This document shows, piece after piece, positions 37,795 through 48,576 of a DNA stretch of 64,000 nucleotides. The stretch lies in the NCBI RefSeq assembly GCF_000160755.1, contig NZ_GG668576.1, forward strand, positions 1,332,031-1,396,030, written 5' to 3'. Numbering within the stretch: position 1 is the stretch's first letter; every line of letters begins with the position of its first letter. The notes under the pieces were generated by a model. That model had not been told where the DNA came from, did not search any database, and worked only from the letters and a program-made list of their open reading frames with translations. The stretch is from Proteus mirabilis ATCC 29906 (GTDB taxonomy: Bacteria > Pseudomonadota > Gammaproteobacteria > Enterobacterales > Enterobacteriaceae). The position numbers and the translations under genes were made by a program.

Positions 37795-40236
37795 CTATTC
37801 TCCCTGAATACGACGATATTGGCCTTTATCTTGTAATAGCCTAACCCCTAAAATACTGCCACAAAGTGAAAGTAATACGGCGGCAAGAGCGGGAACAACT
37901 ATCCACATCATCCATTGTGGTTGCCATGGGAAATTAAATACCGATTTTTGCAACAACCCTAATGCAACTTCAGCCCCTATCGCTGCAGCTAAACCGGCCA
38001 TTAACCCTAATAAGGCAAACTCCGCCCAAAGCGTGCGTCTTAATAGTGACTTACTCGCGCCTAATGTTCGATAAACCACCAACTCGATACGACGTTGTGT
38101 CATACCGACTTGAATTTGTGCCACTAATAGCAATGCCCCACACAGCATAACTAATCCAACCATAATTTCTAATGCTCGGCTGACTTGCTGTAAGATCTGC
38201 TGAACTTGCTGAATTAATGCCCCCGTATCTAGCACACTGACCGTAGGAAATTGTCGATTTAATGCGGTGATCAAACTTCCATCACCATTGTAATAAAAAC
38301 TGCTCATCCATTTTTCAGGCTGATTGCTTAGCCCTTCTTCTGCGAAAATAAAGAAGAAATTTGGTCGCATATTTTCCCAATCAACATGGCGAATGCTGGT
38401 GACAACAGATTTAAACTCGCGAGTATCACCAACAAAAGTTAGCTCATCCCCCAGCTTTATTTCTAACTTTTGTGCAACCCCCTGATCGATTGAAACGCCA
38501 TTACCGACGGGAGGCCATGAGCCTTCGACAATAACATTATCTTTAGGAAGTTCACTGTGCCACGTTAAATTAAGCTCTCTTCGTACGGTATTATTCCCCG
38601 CATCCCGTGCATCTGCCCACACTTTCGCATTGTGATCATTAATCGCTGTTAAACGTGCTAACACAACCGGATAAGCATCTGTCGGTGCCACATGATAAGT
38701 GGCTAATAATGTATTAATCTGCTGTACCTGAGGCTTTGACATATTAATCAAGAAATAGTTAGGACTATCTTCAGGTAACTGCTGTTGCCATTTTTCCAAT
38801 AAATCCCCTTGCAGCAAAACCAATAGCGTCAATAGCATAAAGGATAATGAAAAAGCGGCTAATTGCGTCATGGTTTGGAAAGGCTGGCGTAATAAACGTG
38901 TCACCGCTAAACGGGCACTCAATTGCTTAAATTTAAATTGCTTTAAAAGCCATAATCCAAGCCAACCAATCACGCCAAGCAAGAAAGCAATGACGACGAT
39001 ACCTAATAAAATAGACCACAATAAAACACCCGTTCCGGCAAACAGAGTTAAAGCGCCAACAACAATCAATGCAACGATGGGTAAATAATAACGTAGTGGC
39101 CAACTAGGTGCCGTAGTACCACTTCTCAACACGCGGGAAGGTTGCGTTGACATTAATTGATGATAAGGGCGTAACCCCGTCAATAACGCGATGAGTAGTA
39201 AAGAGCCAACCGACCATAGCCATGGCATAAAGCTCGCATCAGGTAAACTTTTTGGTAATACCGGTGCTAAAATCTGCAACAATACTAATTCAAAGCCCCA
39301 ACCGACCAGTGAGCCGACCACGATAGCCGCAACAATAATCACCCCCCACTGCCCTATAATCCATTTACGTAATGCATGATTATCGGCACCTAAGGTTTTT
39401 AATACCGCAATTAGCGTATGTCGACTACGGCAATAATGTGTCATTGAAACCGCGACGGCAGAAATCGCCAATAATAGTGTTAATAATGCAGATAATAGTA
39501 AAAAGTTTTTTGCTCTCTCCATTGATTGAGATAGCGCACCATTATCTTGTTTTAAGCTATTCCAACGCTGGTCAGGTTTTAATAAGGGATCAAAGCGTTG
39601 TTGGTATTCATCAATTAATGCTTCATTACCCGCAAACATATAACGGTAAGTTAAGCGGCTTCCCGGCTGAACGGCACCAGTCGCTTCAACATCAGCAAGA
39701 TTAATTAAAATACGCGGGGCAATTTGAAAAGGATTAAAACCACTGTCAGGCTCTTGAACTAATACACCGCTAATTGTAAAAGTGGCATCACCGACATCAA
39801 TATTATCACCAACCTTGATACCCAAAAGCGCCAGTAACCTTGCATCTACTAACGCCGTGCCTTTCTCCGCTTTTAGCCCTGTGGGCTGAGTTTCTAGCTC
39901 ACCATAGAGTGGATATAAGTTATCCGCGGCTTTTACCAACGCCAATTGAGGAGTATCACCTTCTGGGGCATAAGACATGGTGGTAAATTGCATTTGACGA
40001 CTGAGTGTTAGCCCCATTCTTTTAGCTTCAGCTAGCCAATTTTCATCAACAGGATACGAGGCGCGTAGCACTAAATCACCGGCGATAAGATCACGACTTT
40101 GAGCATAAATACTTTTATCAATGCGATCACCAATACGCCCTAACGCCAGCACACAAGCCACCGCCAGCGCTAAAGAGAGCCAAACAATTAATAAAGCCGG
40201 CGAGCGCCACTCACGCCAAAACCAACGCCAGATCAT
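37795..40236 (-). CDS. ybbP: ABC transporter permease YbbP (FtsX/MacB-like)
   Basis: A large inner-membrane permease, 813 aa (E. coli about 804). Layout: one N-terminal membrane segment, a periplasmic domain, three segments with a loop (about 250-360), a middle membrane pair, a second periplasmic domain, and three C-terminal segments with the FtsX-type QRRIELVVYRTLGASK. It pairs with YbbA in a LolCD-like mechanotransmission ABC complex of unclear substrate. It overlaps ybbA by 4 bp. Confidence 0.93.
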   Translation of the reverse strand: MIWRWFWREWRSPALLIVWLSLALAVACVLALGRIGDRIDKSIYAQSRDLIAGDLVLRASYPVDENWLAEAKRMGLTLSRQMQFTTMSYAPEGDTPQLALVKAADNLYPLYGELETQPTGLKAEKGTALVDARLLALLGIKVGDNIDVGDATFTISGVLVQEPDSGFNPFQIAPRILINLADVEATGAVQPGSRLTYRYMFAGNEALIDEYQQRFDPLLKPDQRWNSLKQDNGALSQSMERAKNFLLLSALLTLLLAISAVAVSMTHYCRSRHTLIAVLKTLGADNHALRKWIIGQWGVIIVAAIVVGSLVGWGFELVLLQILAPVLPKSLPDASFMPWLWSVGSLLLIALLTGLRPYHQLMSTQPSRVLRSGTTAPSWPLRYYLPIVALIVVGALTLFAGTGVLLWSILLGIVVIAFLLGVIGWLGLWLLKQFKFKQLSARLAVTRLLRQPFQTMTQLAAFSLSFMLLTLLVLLQGDLLEKWQQQLPEDSPNYFLINMSKPQVQQINTLLATYHVAPTDAYPVVLARLTAINDHNAKVWADARDAGNNTVRRELNLTWHSELPKDNVIVEGSWPPVGNGVSIDQGVAQKLEIKLGDELTFVGDTREFKSVVTSIRHVDWENMRPNFFFIFAEEGLSNQPEKWMSSFYYNGDGSLITALNRQFPTVSVLDTGALIQQVQQILQQVSRALEIMVGLVMLCGALLLVAQIQVGMTQRRIELVVYRTLGASKSLLRRTLWAEFALLGLMAGLAAAIGAEVALGLLQKSVFNFPWQPQWMMWIVVPALAAVLLSLCGSILGVRLLQDKGQYRRIQGE

Positions 40237-40919
40237 GACTCCTCCTTAAGTTGCCCATCAACAAGACGTAATCTTCGCTGACAACGAGCGGCAAGCTCAT
40301 TATCGTGGGTGACCAAAATTAATGTTGTGGCATAATCACGATTAAGGGAAAACAGTAAATCGGCAATTTTATCTCCCGTTTTTCGATCAAGATTACCTGT
40401 TGGCTCATCAGCAAACAGGATCGCCGGTTGGGTACAAAAAGCTCTTGCTAATGCAACACGTTGTTGCTCACCACCGGAAAGTTGTGCGGGCATATGATAC
40501 AAGCGCTCACCCAAACCCAATTGTTTAAGTAAATCAACGGCTCGCGTATGGCTCTGTTTTTCTGACTCACCTTTTAATAACGCAGGAAGTTGCACATTCT
40601 CTAAGGCATTTAACGTTGGAATTAGCATAAAAGATTGAAAAACAAATCCGACATGTTGTGCACGTAATTTGGCCCGCTCTTCTTCATTCATTTCGGTCAG
40701 ATCGTGTCCCATTAATTGCACACGACCAGCGCCTCCATCATCTAATCCTGCAATAATACCTAAAAGTGTAGATTTGCCCGATCCTGACTCACCAATTAAA
40801 GCAATTGTCTGTGCAGACTCGACAACTAACTCAACACCCTGCAATATAGAGATCTGACTATCACCTTCTCCTACTTGTTTGGTTAACTGATGAACTTCAA
40901 GAACCTTTTCCGTCGACAT
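40233..40919 (-). CDS. ybbA: ABC transporter ATP-binding protein YbbA
   Basis: A 228-aa LolD/MacB-type ATPase: Walker A GESGSGKST, Q-loop FVFQSFMLIPTLNALENV, signature LSGGEQQRVALARAF, Walker B ILFADEPTGNLD, H-loop LVTHD. It drives YbbP. Its start region overlaps the start of the divergent tesA by 30 bp, an arrangement shared with E. coli. Confidence 0.96.
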   Translation of the reverse strand: MSTEKVLEVHQLTKQVGEGDSQISILQGVELVVESAQTIALIGESGSGKSTLLGIIAGLDDGGAGRVQLMGHDLTEMNEEERAKLRAQHVGFVFQSFMLIPTLNALENVQLPALLKGESEKQSHTRAVDLLKQLGLGERLYHMPAQLSGGEQQRVALARAFCTQPAILFADEPTGNLDRKTGDKIADLLFSLNRDYATTLILVTHDNELAARCQRRLRLVDGQLKEES

Positions 40920-41519
40920 ACTTGTTTCCTTATCGTCATGATGATGTTTAGCTTTAAGTCTATCGCTGCTGATACCTTTTTGATCTTTGGTGACAGCCTA
41001 AGTGCCGGATATCGCCTTCCTATTGAAAGCGCATGGGCGCAACGCCTCGCGGATAAGTGGAAATTAACTTATCCTGAAATAAATGTCGTGAATGCAAGCA
41101 TCAGTGGCGAAACCGCATTTCAAGGTCAAAATAGGCTCCCTGATTTATTAAAACAGCACCAACCTCGTTGGGTTTTGATTGAACTGGGTGCAAATGATGG
41201 CTTACAAGGCTACCCTGTAGCCCAAACGAAAGAAGCGTTGCAAAACATCATTACCCAAGTAAAAGAAGCGGGAGCAACGCCACTCTTTATGCAAATTATG
41301 ATTTCGCCTAATTATGGTAAACGCTATACGCAATCTTTTTCTGCGATTTACCCACAATTGGCGAAAGACAATGCTCTTGAGCTTATCCCATTTTATATGG
41401 AGCAAATAGCAGATAAACCTGAGTGGATGCAAAACGACAGCATTCACCCAAATGAAGCGGCTCAGCCTTTTATTGCTCAATGGATGGATAAAACCCTATC
41501 CCCTTACCTAACACGTTAA
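40890..41519 (+). CDS. tesA: Multifunctional thioesterase/protease I/lysophospholipase TesA
   Basis: Periplasmic GDSL (SGNH) hydrolase, 209 aa. The signal peptide ends near AAADT (about residue 27). Catalytic Ser36 is in FGDSLSAGY, Gly in SISGETAF, Asn in LGANDG, and Asp/His in DSIHPNEAAQPF. The N-terminus MNFKNLFRRH aligns with E. coli TesA, supporting a start inside the divergent ybbA 5' end. Confidence 0.96.
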   Translation: MNFKNLFRRHTCFLIVMMMFSFKSIAADTFLIFGDSLSAGYRLPIESAWAQRLADKWKLTYPEINVVNASISGETAFQGQNRLPDLLKQHQPRWVLIELGANDGLQGYPVAQTKEALQNIITQVKEAGATPLFMQIMISPNYGKRYTQSFSAIYPQLAKDNALELIPFYMEQIADKPEWMQNDSIHPNEAAQPFIAQWMDKTLSPYLTR

Positions 41520-41569
41520 ACTATTGTGACAGTAGTTAACCTAGATTAAATGAGATTAATTGTAAAATT

Positions 41570-42355
41570 ATGCAAAAAACGGTATTGATTACAGGAAGTT
41601 CTAGTGGGATTGGACTATGTGCGGCAAAAACACTCAAGCAAAAAGGATATCGAGTACTGGCTGCTTGTCGCAAAGAAGATGATCTTAACCATATGGAAAC
41701 ATTGGGGTTTGAGCCTATTTTTCTTGATCTCGATGATGCAGAAAGTATCGAAAAAGCCATATTAGAAGTCATTCGCCTTACTAATGGGCGTTTATATGGA
41801 TTATTTAATAATGGTGGTTTTGGGGTTTATGGTCCATTAAATGCGATTAGTCGCCAGCAAATGGAAAAACAATTTTCCACTAATTTCTTTGGCTTACATC
41901 AGCTTACTATGGGGTTACTGCCGGCGATGTTACCTCATGGCGAAGGACGTATTATTCAGACGAGCTCGGTAATGGGATTAATATCCACTCCCGGCCGAGG
42001 TGCTTATGCGGCGAGTAAATATGCCGTTGAAGCTTGGTCTGATGCATTAAGAATGGAACTTGCCTCTACGGGGATAAAAGTCAGTTTAATTGAGCCGGGT
42101 CCAATAAAAACACGCTTTACTGAAAATGTTAATCAAGCCCAACAAGATAAACCGGTAAAAAATCCGGGGATTGCGAGTCGTTTCACATTAACACCTGATG
42201 ATGTAGTGAAAAAACTAATCCATGCTTTAGAAAGTCCAAGACCTAAGTTACGTTATCCTGTGACCTTACTCACTTATGCCGTCAAAGTGTTAAAACGACT
42301 CCTCCCTGATAGACTTATGGATAGGATCTTAAACGGCCAAAGTAACAAGGCTTGA
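41570..42355 (+). CDS. ybbO: Short-chain dehydrogenase YbbO
   Basis: A 261-aa NADP-dependent SDR: TGSSSGIGLCAAK at the N-terminus, FNNGGFGVYGPL, and YAASKYAVEAW with catalytic Tyr/Lys. E. coli YbbO reduces aldehydes; the physiological substrate is unsettled. It lies in the conserved tesA-ybbO-cnoX order, 50 bp after tesA. Confidence 0.93.
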   Translation: MQKTVLITGSSSGIGLCAAKTLKQKGYRVLAACRKEDDLNHMETLGFEPIFLDLDDAESIEKAILEVIRLTNGRLYGLFNNGGFGVYGPLNAISRQQMEKQFSTNFFGLHQLTMGLLPAMLPHGEGRIIQTSSVMGLISTPGRGAYAASKYAVEAWSDALRMELASTGIKVSLIEPGPIKTRFTENVNQAQQDKPVKNPGIASRFTLTPDDVVKKLIHALESPRPKLRYPVTLLTYAVKVLKRLLPDRLMDRILNGQSNKA

Positions 42356-42440
42356 TTTTTGTAAAATTCATCCTTATTTATTAATGAAATAGCGTAATAA
42401 ACAGCATTTATATTTAAAACTCTCAAAAAGGGATAAGTTA

Positions 42441-43298
42441 ATGTTAGCAACTGCACATATTGTTGATGTAAATGAATCGAATATTCAGCAAGTTATAGAA
42501 CAATCGATGACAAAACCGGTCATGATGTACTTCTATTCAGAGCGTAGTCCTCATTGTGCAGAGCTTGGGGCAACGTTGGATAAACTAGCGGCTGAATTTG
42601 CTGATCAGTTTGTATTAGCTAAATTAGATTGTGATGTTGAACAGATGATTGCCTCGCAATTTGGTCTACGTGCGATCCCAACTGTTTATATATTGCAAGA
42701 AGGTCGTCCTGTCGATGGGTTCCAAGGCCCACAACCTGAAGAAGCTATTCGCCAAATCCTTGCCAATATCTTACCTAAACCAGAAGAATTAAAAGCAGCG
42801 CAAGCTTCAGCACTATTAGCAGAAGGTAAAGCAGACGAAGCATTACCACTGTTAAAAGAAGCACACCAAATTGATCCTAAAAACAGTGAAATTACCTTAG
42901 CCCTCGCAGGTGCTTTAATTTCATTAAATAAACATAATGAAGCAGAAGAATTATTAGCCGCAATTCCATTGCAAGATCAAGATAGCTACTATCACAGTTT
43001 ATTAGCTCAAATTGAACTGCAAAAACAAGCTGCCGACACACCTGAAATTCAGCAATTACAAGATAATTTTAATCAGCAACCTGACAATACTGAACTCGCT
43101 ATTCAACTGGCGTTAAAACTGCATGAAGTGGCACGTAATGATGAAGCCCTTGAATTGCTATTTAATTTTCTGAAAAAAGATCTTAATGCCGGTGAAGGAC
43201 AAGTTAAGAAAACCCTGATGGATATTTTATCTGCTTTAGGGACTAATGATAATCTAGCATCTAAATATCGCCGAATGGTGTATTCTTTACTTTATTAA
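42441..43298 (+). CDS. cnoX: Chaperedoxin CnoX (YbbN), thioredoxin-TPR protein
   Basis: A 285-aa cytosolic protein with an N-terminal thioredoxin fold and C-terminal TPR-like helices. The active site is degenerate: SPHC (Ser36-Cys39) instead of CxxC, as in E. coli YbbN, which therefore does not reduce disulfides. Known as a holdase that protects substrates from oxidation and hands them to GroEL or DnaK. The ybbN family usually reads SERS at this point, also seen here. Confidence 0.94.
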   Translation: MLATAHIVDVNESNIQQVIEQSMTKPVMMYFYSERSPHCAELGATLDKLAAEFADQFVLAKLDCDVEQMIASQFGLRAIPTVYILQEGRPVDGFQGPQPEEAIRQILANILPKPEELKAAQASALLAEGKADEALPLLKEAHQIDPKNSEITLALAGALISLNKHNEAEELLAAIPLQDQDSYYHSLLAQIELQKQAADTPEIQQLQDNFNQQPDNTELAIQLALKLHEVARNDEALELLFNFLKKDLNAGEGQVKKTLMDILSALGTNDNLASKYRRMVYSLLY

Positions 43299-43337
43299 TA
43301 TTCATTTTATTTATTAAAGCAGGCTAAGGACAGATAC

Positions 43338-44261
43338 ATGGAAATAGTTATTGGTATTATTATCTTATTCGCCATTATTTTAGTTTTAAGTGGTGTAAAA
43401 ACCGTTCCACAAGGTTATCAGTGGACTGTCGAGCGTTTTGGACGTTATACACGTACCCTTGCTCCAGGCCTTCAACTCCTTATTCCATTTATTGACCGTA
43501 TTGGTCGTCGTATTAATATGATGGAACAAGTATTAGATATCCCTTCTCAGGAAGTGATTTCTCGTGATAACGCCAATGTCAGTATTGATGCGGTCTGCTT
43601 TATTCAAGTTATCGATCCAGTAAAAGCTGCTTATGAGGTGAATAACCTAGAGCTTGCAATCATCAATCTAACGCTAACCAATATCCGTACTGTGTTAGGC
43701 TCTATGGAACTGGATGAAATTCTTTCACAACGTGATCAGATCAATAGCCGTTTATTACTGATTGTTGATGATGCAACTAACCCATGGGGTATTAAAATTA
43801 CCCGTATTGAAATTCGTGATGTGCGCCCACCACAAGAGCTAATTTCAGCCATGAATGCGCAGATGAAAGCTGAGCGTACTAAGCGTGCTGATATTCTAGA
43901 AGCAGAAGGTATCCGTCAAGCGGCAATCTTAAAAGCGGAAGGTGAAAAACAAGGGCAAATCTTAAAAGCAGAAGGTGAACGTCAGTCTGCTTTCTTACAA
44001 GCCGAAGCCCGTGAGCGTGCAGCAGAAGCGGAAGCAAAAGCGACGCAAATGGTATCAGAAGCTATCGCTAAAGGGGATATGCAAGCCATTAACTACTTTA
44101 TTGCACAAAAGTATACCGATGCCCTGTCACAAATTGGTTCTGCCGATAACAGCAAAGTTGTAATGATGCCATTAGAAGCCAGTAACTTAATGGGTGCAAT
44201 TGGTGGTATTTCAGAATTATTAAATACCAAAAAAAGTGACTCAGGTAACAAGAGCAATTAA
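43338..44261 (+). CDS. qmcA: SPFH/stomatin-family membrane protein QmcA
   Basis: A 307-aa protein with one N-terminal membrane segment, an SPFH domain ([34 protein letters not shown]), and a C-terminal coiled-coil rich in [17 protein letters not shown] repeats. It forms large membrane-associated oligomers. It overlaps the NfeD-like partner gene by 1 bp. Confidence 0.95.
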   Translation: MEIVIGIIILFAIILVLSGVKTVPQGYQWTVERFGRYTRTLAPGLQLLIPFIDRIGRRINMMEQVLDIPSQEVISRDNANVSIDAVCFIQVIDPVKAAYEVNNLELAIINLTLTNIRTVLGSMELDEILSQRDQINSRLLLIVDDATNPWGIKITRIEIRDVRPPQELISAMNAQMKAERTKRADILEAEGIRQAAILKAEGEKQGQILKAEGERQSAFLQAEARERAAEAEAKATQMVSEAIAKGDMQAINYFIAQKYTDALSQIGSADNSKVVMMPLEASNLMGAIGGISELLNTKKSDSGNKSN

Positions 44262-44785
44262 TGATGATTGAATGGATTAGTGCTCAGCCAGCACTTTTCT
44301 GGCTTTGTCTTGGTGTCTTACTATTAATCGCCGAAATGCTGGGCACTGCAGGCTACTTACTATGGTCTGGTATGGCCGCATTATGTGTTGCATTAATCGC
44401 ATGGATCTTACCTATTGGTTGGCCCATTCAAGGTATTCTATTTGCATTACTCACCGTTATTAGTGCAATCCTTTGGCGTATCTGGCTTAAACGCAAAAAG
44501 TTATCCAAAGAAGCAGAAAACCTAAACCAAAAAAGCCACCAACTTATTGGTATAAAAGCAGTTTTGTTATCGGATACTGAAAATGGTTTTAGTCGCATAA
44601 AGCTTGCTGATGGGAGTTGGCGAGTCTATTCTGACACGCCATTAAAAGCAGGTGATACAGTCAAAGTGATTGCTATTGATGGTATCACCTTGCACGTCAC
44701 CTCATTTTCTCCCACCACTCGCTCGGCATCATCAACACAGCATGCTGCTGTTATTGATGATGACAACAACCAGAAAGATGATTGA
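44261..44785 (+). CDS. ybbJ: NfeD-like partner of QmcA (YbbJ)
   Basis: A 174-aa membrane protein with hydrophobic segments in the first half (about 10-70) and a small soluble OB-like NfeD domain ([28 protein letters not shown]). The C-terminal tail is longer than in E. coli (152 aa) and Ser/Thr- and Asp-rich. It overlaps the 3' end of convergent cueR by 35 bp. Confidence 0.93.
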   Translation: MMIEWISAQPALFWLCLGVLLLIAEMLGTAGYLLWSGMAALCVALIAWILPIGWPIQGILFALLTVISAILWRIWLKRKKLSKEAENLNQKSHQLIGIKAVLLSDTENGFSRIKLADGSWRVYSDTPLKAGDTVKVIAIDGITLHVTSFSPTTRSASSTQHAAVIDDDNNQKDD

Positions 44786-45152
44786 TGATTGGGCATTCCG
44801 CCCCATCATCGCCAGGGCATTCATTTGCTAATAAGAGAAGCCGTTGACGAATGGCATTTAATTCGTTAATGGTTTTCTCTATCTCAGCCACTTTCTTTAA
44901 GGTTGCCTCTTTCACATCAGCACTGTGACGTGAGGGATTACGTAATAACATCAGCAATGAACGACACTCTTCTAAACTAAACCCGACTTCACGAGCTTGC
45001 TTTAACAGTGTTAATTCTTCGATATGTTGCGGTAAATAGTATCGATAGCCATTTTCACCTCGATGAGGTGGGGTTATCAGATCTTTTTCCTCATAAAAAC
45101 GGATTGCTTTTGTCGTCAAACCGGTTTTGGTTGCGATTTCACTAATATTCAA
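44751..45152 (-). CDS. cueR: Cu(I)-responsive MerR-family activator CueR
   Basis: A 133-aa regulator: an N-terminal winged helix ([25 protein letters not shown]), a dimerisation helix, and the metal loop with Cys112 and Cys120 (CPGDDGAEC), the spacing found in E. coli CueR. A CCHHQ tail is also conserved. Divergent from copA, whose promoter it distorts. Its 3' end overlaps ybbJ. Confidence 0.97.
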   Translation of the reverse strand: MNISEIATKTGLTTKAIRFYEEKDLITPPHRGENGYRYYLPQHIEELTLLKQAREVGFSLEECRSLLMLLRNPSRHSADVKEATLKKVAEIEKTINELNAIRQRLLLLANECPGDDGAECPIINHLSGCCHHQ

Positions 45153-45161
45153 AATTCCCCC

Positions 45162-45192
45162 TTGACCTTCCCCTTGCGGAAAGGTTTAGCCT
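45162..45192 (+). promoter_or_regulatory. copA promoter with CueR operator
   Basis: -35 TTGACC (45162-45167), a 19-bp spacer and -10 TAGCCT (45187-45192). The spacer holds the dyad accttccccttgcggaaaggt (21 bp, 45165-45185). The overlong spacer and dyad are the standard CueR architecture. Confidence 0.92.
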
Positions 45193-45286
45193 TTATCTCA
45201 GATAAGAAAAAACCTTTTCAAGAAAGCAAGTTATCCCATATTACGCCATAATAGAGGTAATCGCTTTTTATTTGGAGATATTGACC

Positions 45287-48241
45287 ATGGCAAAAACTAC
45301 GCTACTCGCACTACAAGGGCTTTCATGCTCCCACTGTGTTAACAGTGTAAAAAAATCACTTGATGCCCGCAATGATATAGAACAGTCCACGGTGACTATT
45401 CAATACGCTAAAATTGACAGCGACGCAACTGTTGAAAGCTTAATCAAAACCATTGAAGAAGCCGGATATGAAGCTCATCTAGCCACTCAAGCTGATGTAA
45501 AACTAAATTTGAGTGGACTTAACTGTATGAAATGCGTTGGTAAAACAGAAAATGCGTTATTAGCCGTTGACGGTGTTGTTGCGGTCAATGTAGACAAAAC
45601 ATCAGCTGAAATTTTTGGTACAGCAAACGCAAAAGATTTAATTGCCGCCGTTGTTGCTGAAGGTTTTGAAGCCTCATTAGCAAACGAAGAAGAAAATAAA
45701 CCAAAAACTATTGAACTGACTTTATCAGGCTTAAATTGTGGTCATTGTATTAATTCAGTGAAGAAAGCTCTTGAAGGGACTGATGGGGTAGAAAGTGCAC
45801 AAGTGGAATTAACTCATGCCACAGTAACAGGTACGGCAAACACAGAGCGTGTGATCACAGCCATTCAAGATGCTGGTTATGATGCAAAATTAGCAGGAGC
45901 CAACCACCCAAAAACTGAGCCGCTGACGCAAACGGATGCACCACTGGAAGCATCGTCAGCGGCGATTTGTGATATTCCAGTAGAAGAAGCCATCCTTGAT
46001 AATAATAATGCTGATATCAGTATCGATGATGATAGCACTCAGCTATTAATCGACGGTATGACTTGTGCAAGCTGTGTTAGCAAAGTACAAAAAGCCTTAC
46101 AAAGTGTTTCCGGTGTTGAAAATGCACGTGTTAATTTGGCTGAACGTAGCGCACTTGTAACGGGTCATGTTAATCATGATGACCTGATTAATGCGGTCGA
46201 AAAAGCAGGCTATGGGGCAGAAATTATTCAAGATGATGTAAAACGTAGAGAGCGTCAACAAGAAGTCGCTGTTGCTAATATGAAGCGTTTTCGCTGGCAA
46301 GCAGCCTTAGCCTTAGTCGTTGGTATTCCTGTAATGGTATGGGGAATGATCGGCGATAATATGATGTTAACGGAAGCTAATCATAATATCTGGTTAACTA
46401 TCGGTATTATTACGCTTATTGTGATGATAGCTGCAGGTGGGCACTTTTATCGTAATGCGTGGCAAAGCCTAAAAAACGGCAGTGCCACCATGGACACGCT
46501 CGTTGCGTTAGGTACAGGGGCGGCTTGGCTCTATTCAATTAGTGTTAACTTATGGCCTGAGGTGTTTCCTGCCCAAGCAAGACATCTCTATTACGAGGCC
46601 AGTGCGATGATCATTGGTTTGATAAACCTTGGTCATATGCTTGAACAAAGAGCCCGTCAGCGCTCTTCTAAAGCATTAGAGCGTCTATTAGACTTAACAC
46701 CACCAACAGCAAGAGTAGTAACAGATAATGGCGAAGTTGAAATGCCATTAGCGGATGTGAAACAAGGTATGATCTTGCGTTTAGCAACCGGTGATAAAGT
46801 TCCCGTTGATGGTGAAATCACCCAAGGTGAAGTGTGGATGGATGAGGCAATGTTAACTGGTGAGCCTATTCCACAACAAAAAAGCCTTGGTGATACTATT
46901 CATGCAGGTACTACCGTGCAAGATGGCTCAGTGCTGTTTAAAGCTGCAGCAGTAGGCAGTCAAACTACCCTTGCCAGAATTATCAAACTGGTACGTCAAG
47001 CACAAAGCAGTAAACCCGAAATAGGTCAATTAGCAGATAAAATTTCCAGTGTATTTGTTCCTATCGTCGTCGTTATTGCGTTAATTGCAGGGGCTATTTG
47101 GTACTTTTTTGGTCCTTCACCACAGATTACTTATGCACTCGTCATTATCACAACGGTATTAATTATCGCTTGTCCTTGTGCTCTAGGATTAGCGACCCCC
47201 ATGTCGATCATTTCAGGTGTGGGACGTGCCGCAGAATATGGCGTATTAGTGCGTGATGCGGATGCATTACAACAAGCAAGCCAATTAGATACCTTAGTTT
47301 TTGATAAAACAGGTACCTTAACTGAAGGCATGCCACAAGTAACTGAGATCCACACATTCAATCAGATAAGTGAAACTCAAGCGCTAGCATTAGCAGGCGC
47401 ACTAGAAAGTGGCTCTAATCATCCATTAGCAAAAGCGATTTTAACCAAAGCTGAAGGCATTAAATTACCGCAAATAAACCAATTTCGAACCCTTGCTGGT
47501 ATGGGATTAAGTGGTGAAATTGACGGCAATATTGTGCTGTTAGGTAATCCTAAACTAATGAAAGAATCTGGCATTGATATAAGTGAGATAACCCCCCTAA
47601 TAGAAAACCAATCAGCGAAAGGGGTAACCCCCGTCTTATTGGCGCAAAATGGGAAAATAGCGGCCCTACTTTCTATTCGTGATCCACTACGAGAAGATAC
47701 CGTCAGTGCATTACAGCGTCTACATCATCAAGGTTATCGTTTGGTCATGTTAACTGGAGATAACCCTATTACAGCCAATGCGATAGCTAAAGAAGCAGGT
47801 ATTGATCAAGTGATTGCAGGCGTTATGCCAGAAGGTAAAGCGCAAGCGATTAGTCAACTACAGGCAGAAGGTCGTCGCGTAGCAATGATTGGGGATGGTA
47901 TTAACGATGCCCCAGCACTGGCTAAAGCAGACGTTGGTATTGCGATGGGTGGTGGCAGTGATATCGCCATTGAAACTGCGGCCATTACCTTAATGCGCCA
48001 TAGCTTACATGGTGTTGCTGATGCGGTTGAGATCTCAAAAGGCACACTGCGCAATATGAAACAAAACTTGTTTGGTGCATTTATATATAACAGTTTAGGC
48101 ATTCCTATCGCTGCCGGTATCTTATATCCTTTTACCGGTACATTATTAAACCCTGTGGTTGCAGGGGCTGCCATGGCCTTATCATCAATCACTGTCGTCA
48201 GTAATGCCAACCGATTATTACGTTTTAAACCGAAAAAATAG
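45287..48241 (+). CDS. copA: Cu(I)-exporting P1B-type ATPase CopA with four metal-binding domains
   Basis: Exports Cu(I) to the periplasm, 984 aa versus 834 in E. coli. Four N-terminal HMA domains carry CxxC pairs at about 14/17 (LSCSHC), 80/83 (LNCMKC), 151/154 (LNCGHC) and 260/263 (MTCASC). Membrane segments follow with [10 protein letters not shown], the actuator MLTGEP, phosphorylation site DKTGTLTEG and hinge [14 protein letters not shown]. The start at 45287 has GGAG upstream; an earlier in-frame ATG at 45272 lacks one. The first three HMA domains are more alike to each other than to the fourth, suggesting local duplication. Confidence 0.95.
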   Translation: MAKTTLLALQGLSCSHCVNSVKKSLDARNDIEQSTVTIQYAKIDSDATVESLIKTIEEAGYEAHLATQADVKLNLSGLNCMKCVGKTENALLAVDGVVAVNVDKTSAEIFGTANAKDLIAAVVAEGFEASLANEEENKPKTIELTLSGLNCGHCINSVKKALEGTDGVESAQVELTHATVTGTANTERVITAIQDAGYDAKLAGANHPKTEPLTQTDAPLEASSAAICDIPVEEAILDNNNADISIDDDSTQLLIDGMTCASCVSKVQKALQSVSGVENARVNLAERSALVTGHVNHDDLINAVEKAGYGAEIIQDDVKRRERQQEVAVANMKRFRWQAALALVVGIPVMVWGMIGDNMMLTEANHNIWLTIGIITLIVMIAAGGHFYRNAWQSLKNGSATMDTLVALGTGAAWLYSISVNLWPEVFPAQARHLYYEASAMIIGLINLGHMLEQRARQRSSKALERLLDLTPPTARVVTDNGEVEMPLADVKQGMILRLATGDKVPVDGEITQGEVWMDEAMLTGEPIPQQKSLGDTIHAGTTVQDGSVLFKAAAVGSQTTLARIIKLVRQAQSSKPEIGQLADKISSVFVPIVVVIALIAGAIWYFFGPSPQITYALVIITTVLIIACPCALGLATPMSIISGVGRAAEYGVLVRDADALQQASQLDTLVFDKTGTLTEGMPQVTEIHTFNQISETQALALAGALESGSNHPLAKAILTKAEGIKLPQINQFRTLAGMGLSGEIDGNIVLLGNPKLMKESGIDISEITPLIENQSAKGVTPVLLAQNGKIAALLSIRDPLREDTVSALQRLHHQGYRLVMLTGDNPITANAIAKEAGIDQVIAGVMPEGKAQAISQLQAEGRRVAMIGDGINDAPALAKADVGIAMGGGSDIAIETAAITLMRHSLHGVADAVEISKGTLRNMKQNLFGAFIYNSLGIPIAAGILYPFTGTLLNPVVAGAAMALSSITVVSNANRLLRFKPKK

Positions 48242-48263
48242 TCGCAATTAATCAGTCAAATAC

Positions 48264-48299
48264 AGCCTCTTCTATCTTTAGATACCAGAGGCTTTTTTA
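48264..48299 (+). terminator. copA terminator
   Basis: agcctct pairs with agaggct, then T6. The remaining gap to 48576 is A/T-rich and leads into the adhesin gene; a short sequence agccgatattgctatcggc near 48342 forms another small hairpin. Confidence 0.85.
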
Positions 48300-48576
48300 T
48301 TATCCAGAGAGAATTATCATCATTTCAATAAGTTAAAAAAAAGCCGATATTGCTATCGGCCAGTCAAAGAGGAATTTTTCATTATACAAGAGAGTCATCA
48401 CTCCGCCCTCTTAACGATAGAATAGCAATTTATTATCAATAATTCATTATATTTTATTATTTATAAATATATTCATTAATAAAAATTAAAAGGCGTTTTA
48501 TTTATAGTGATTAAAAAAACATTTTATAAAATAAGCCACTTATTTTTATACTTTATATTTTTATAAGGACTTTTTA

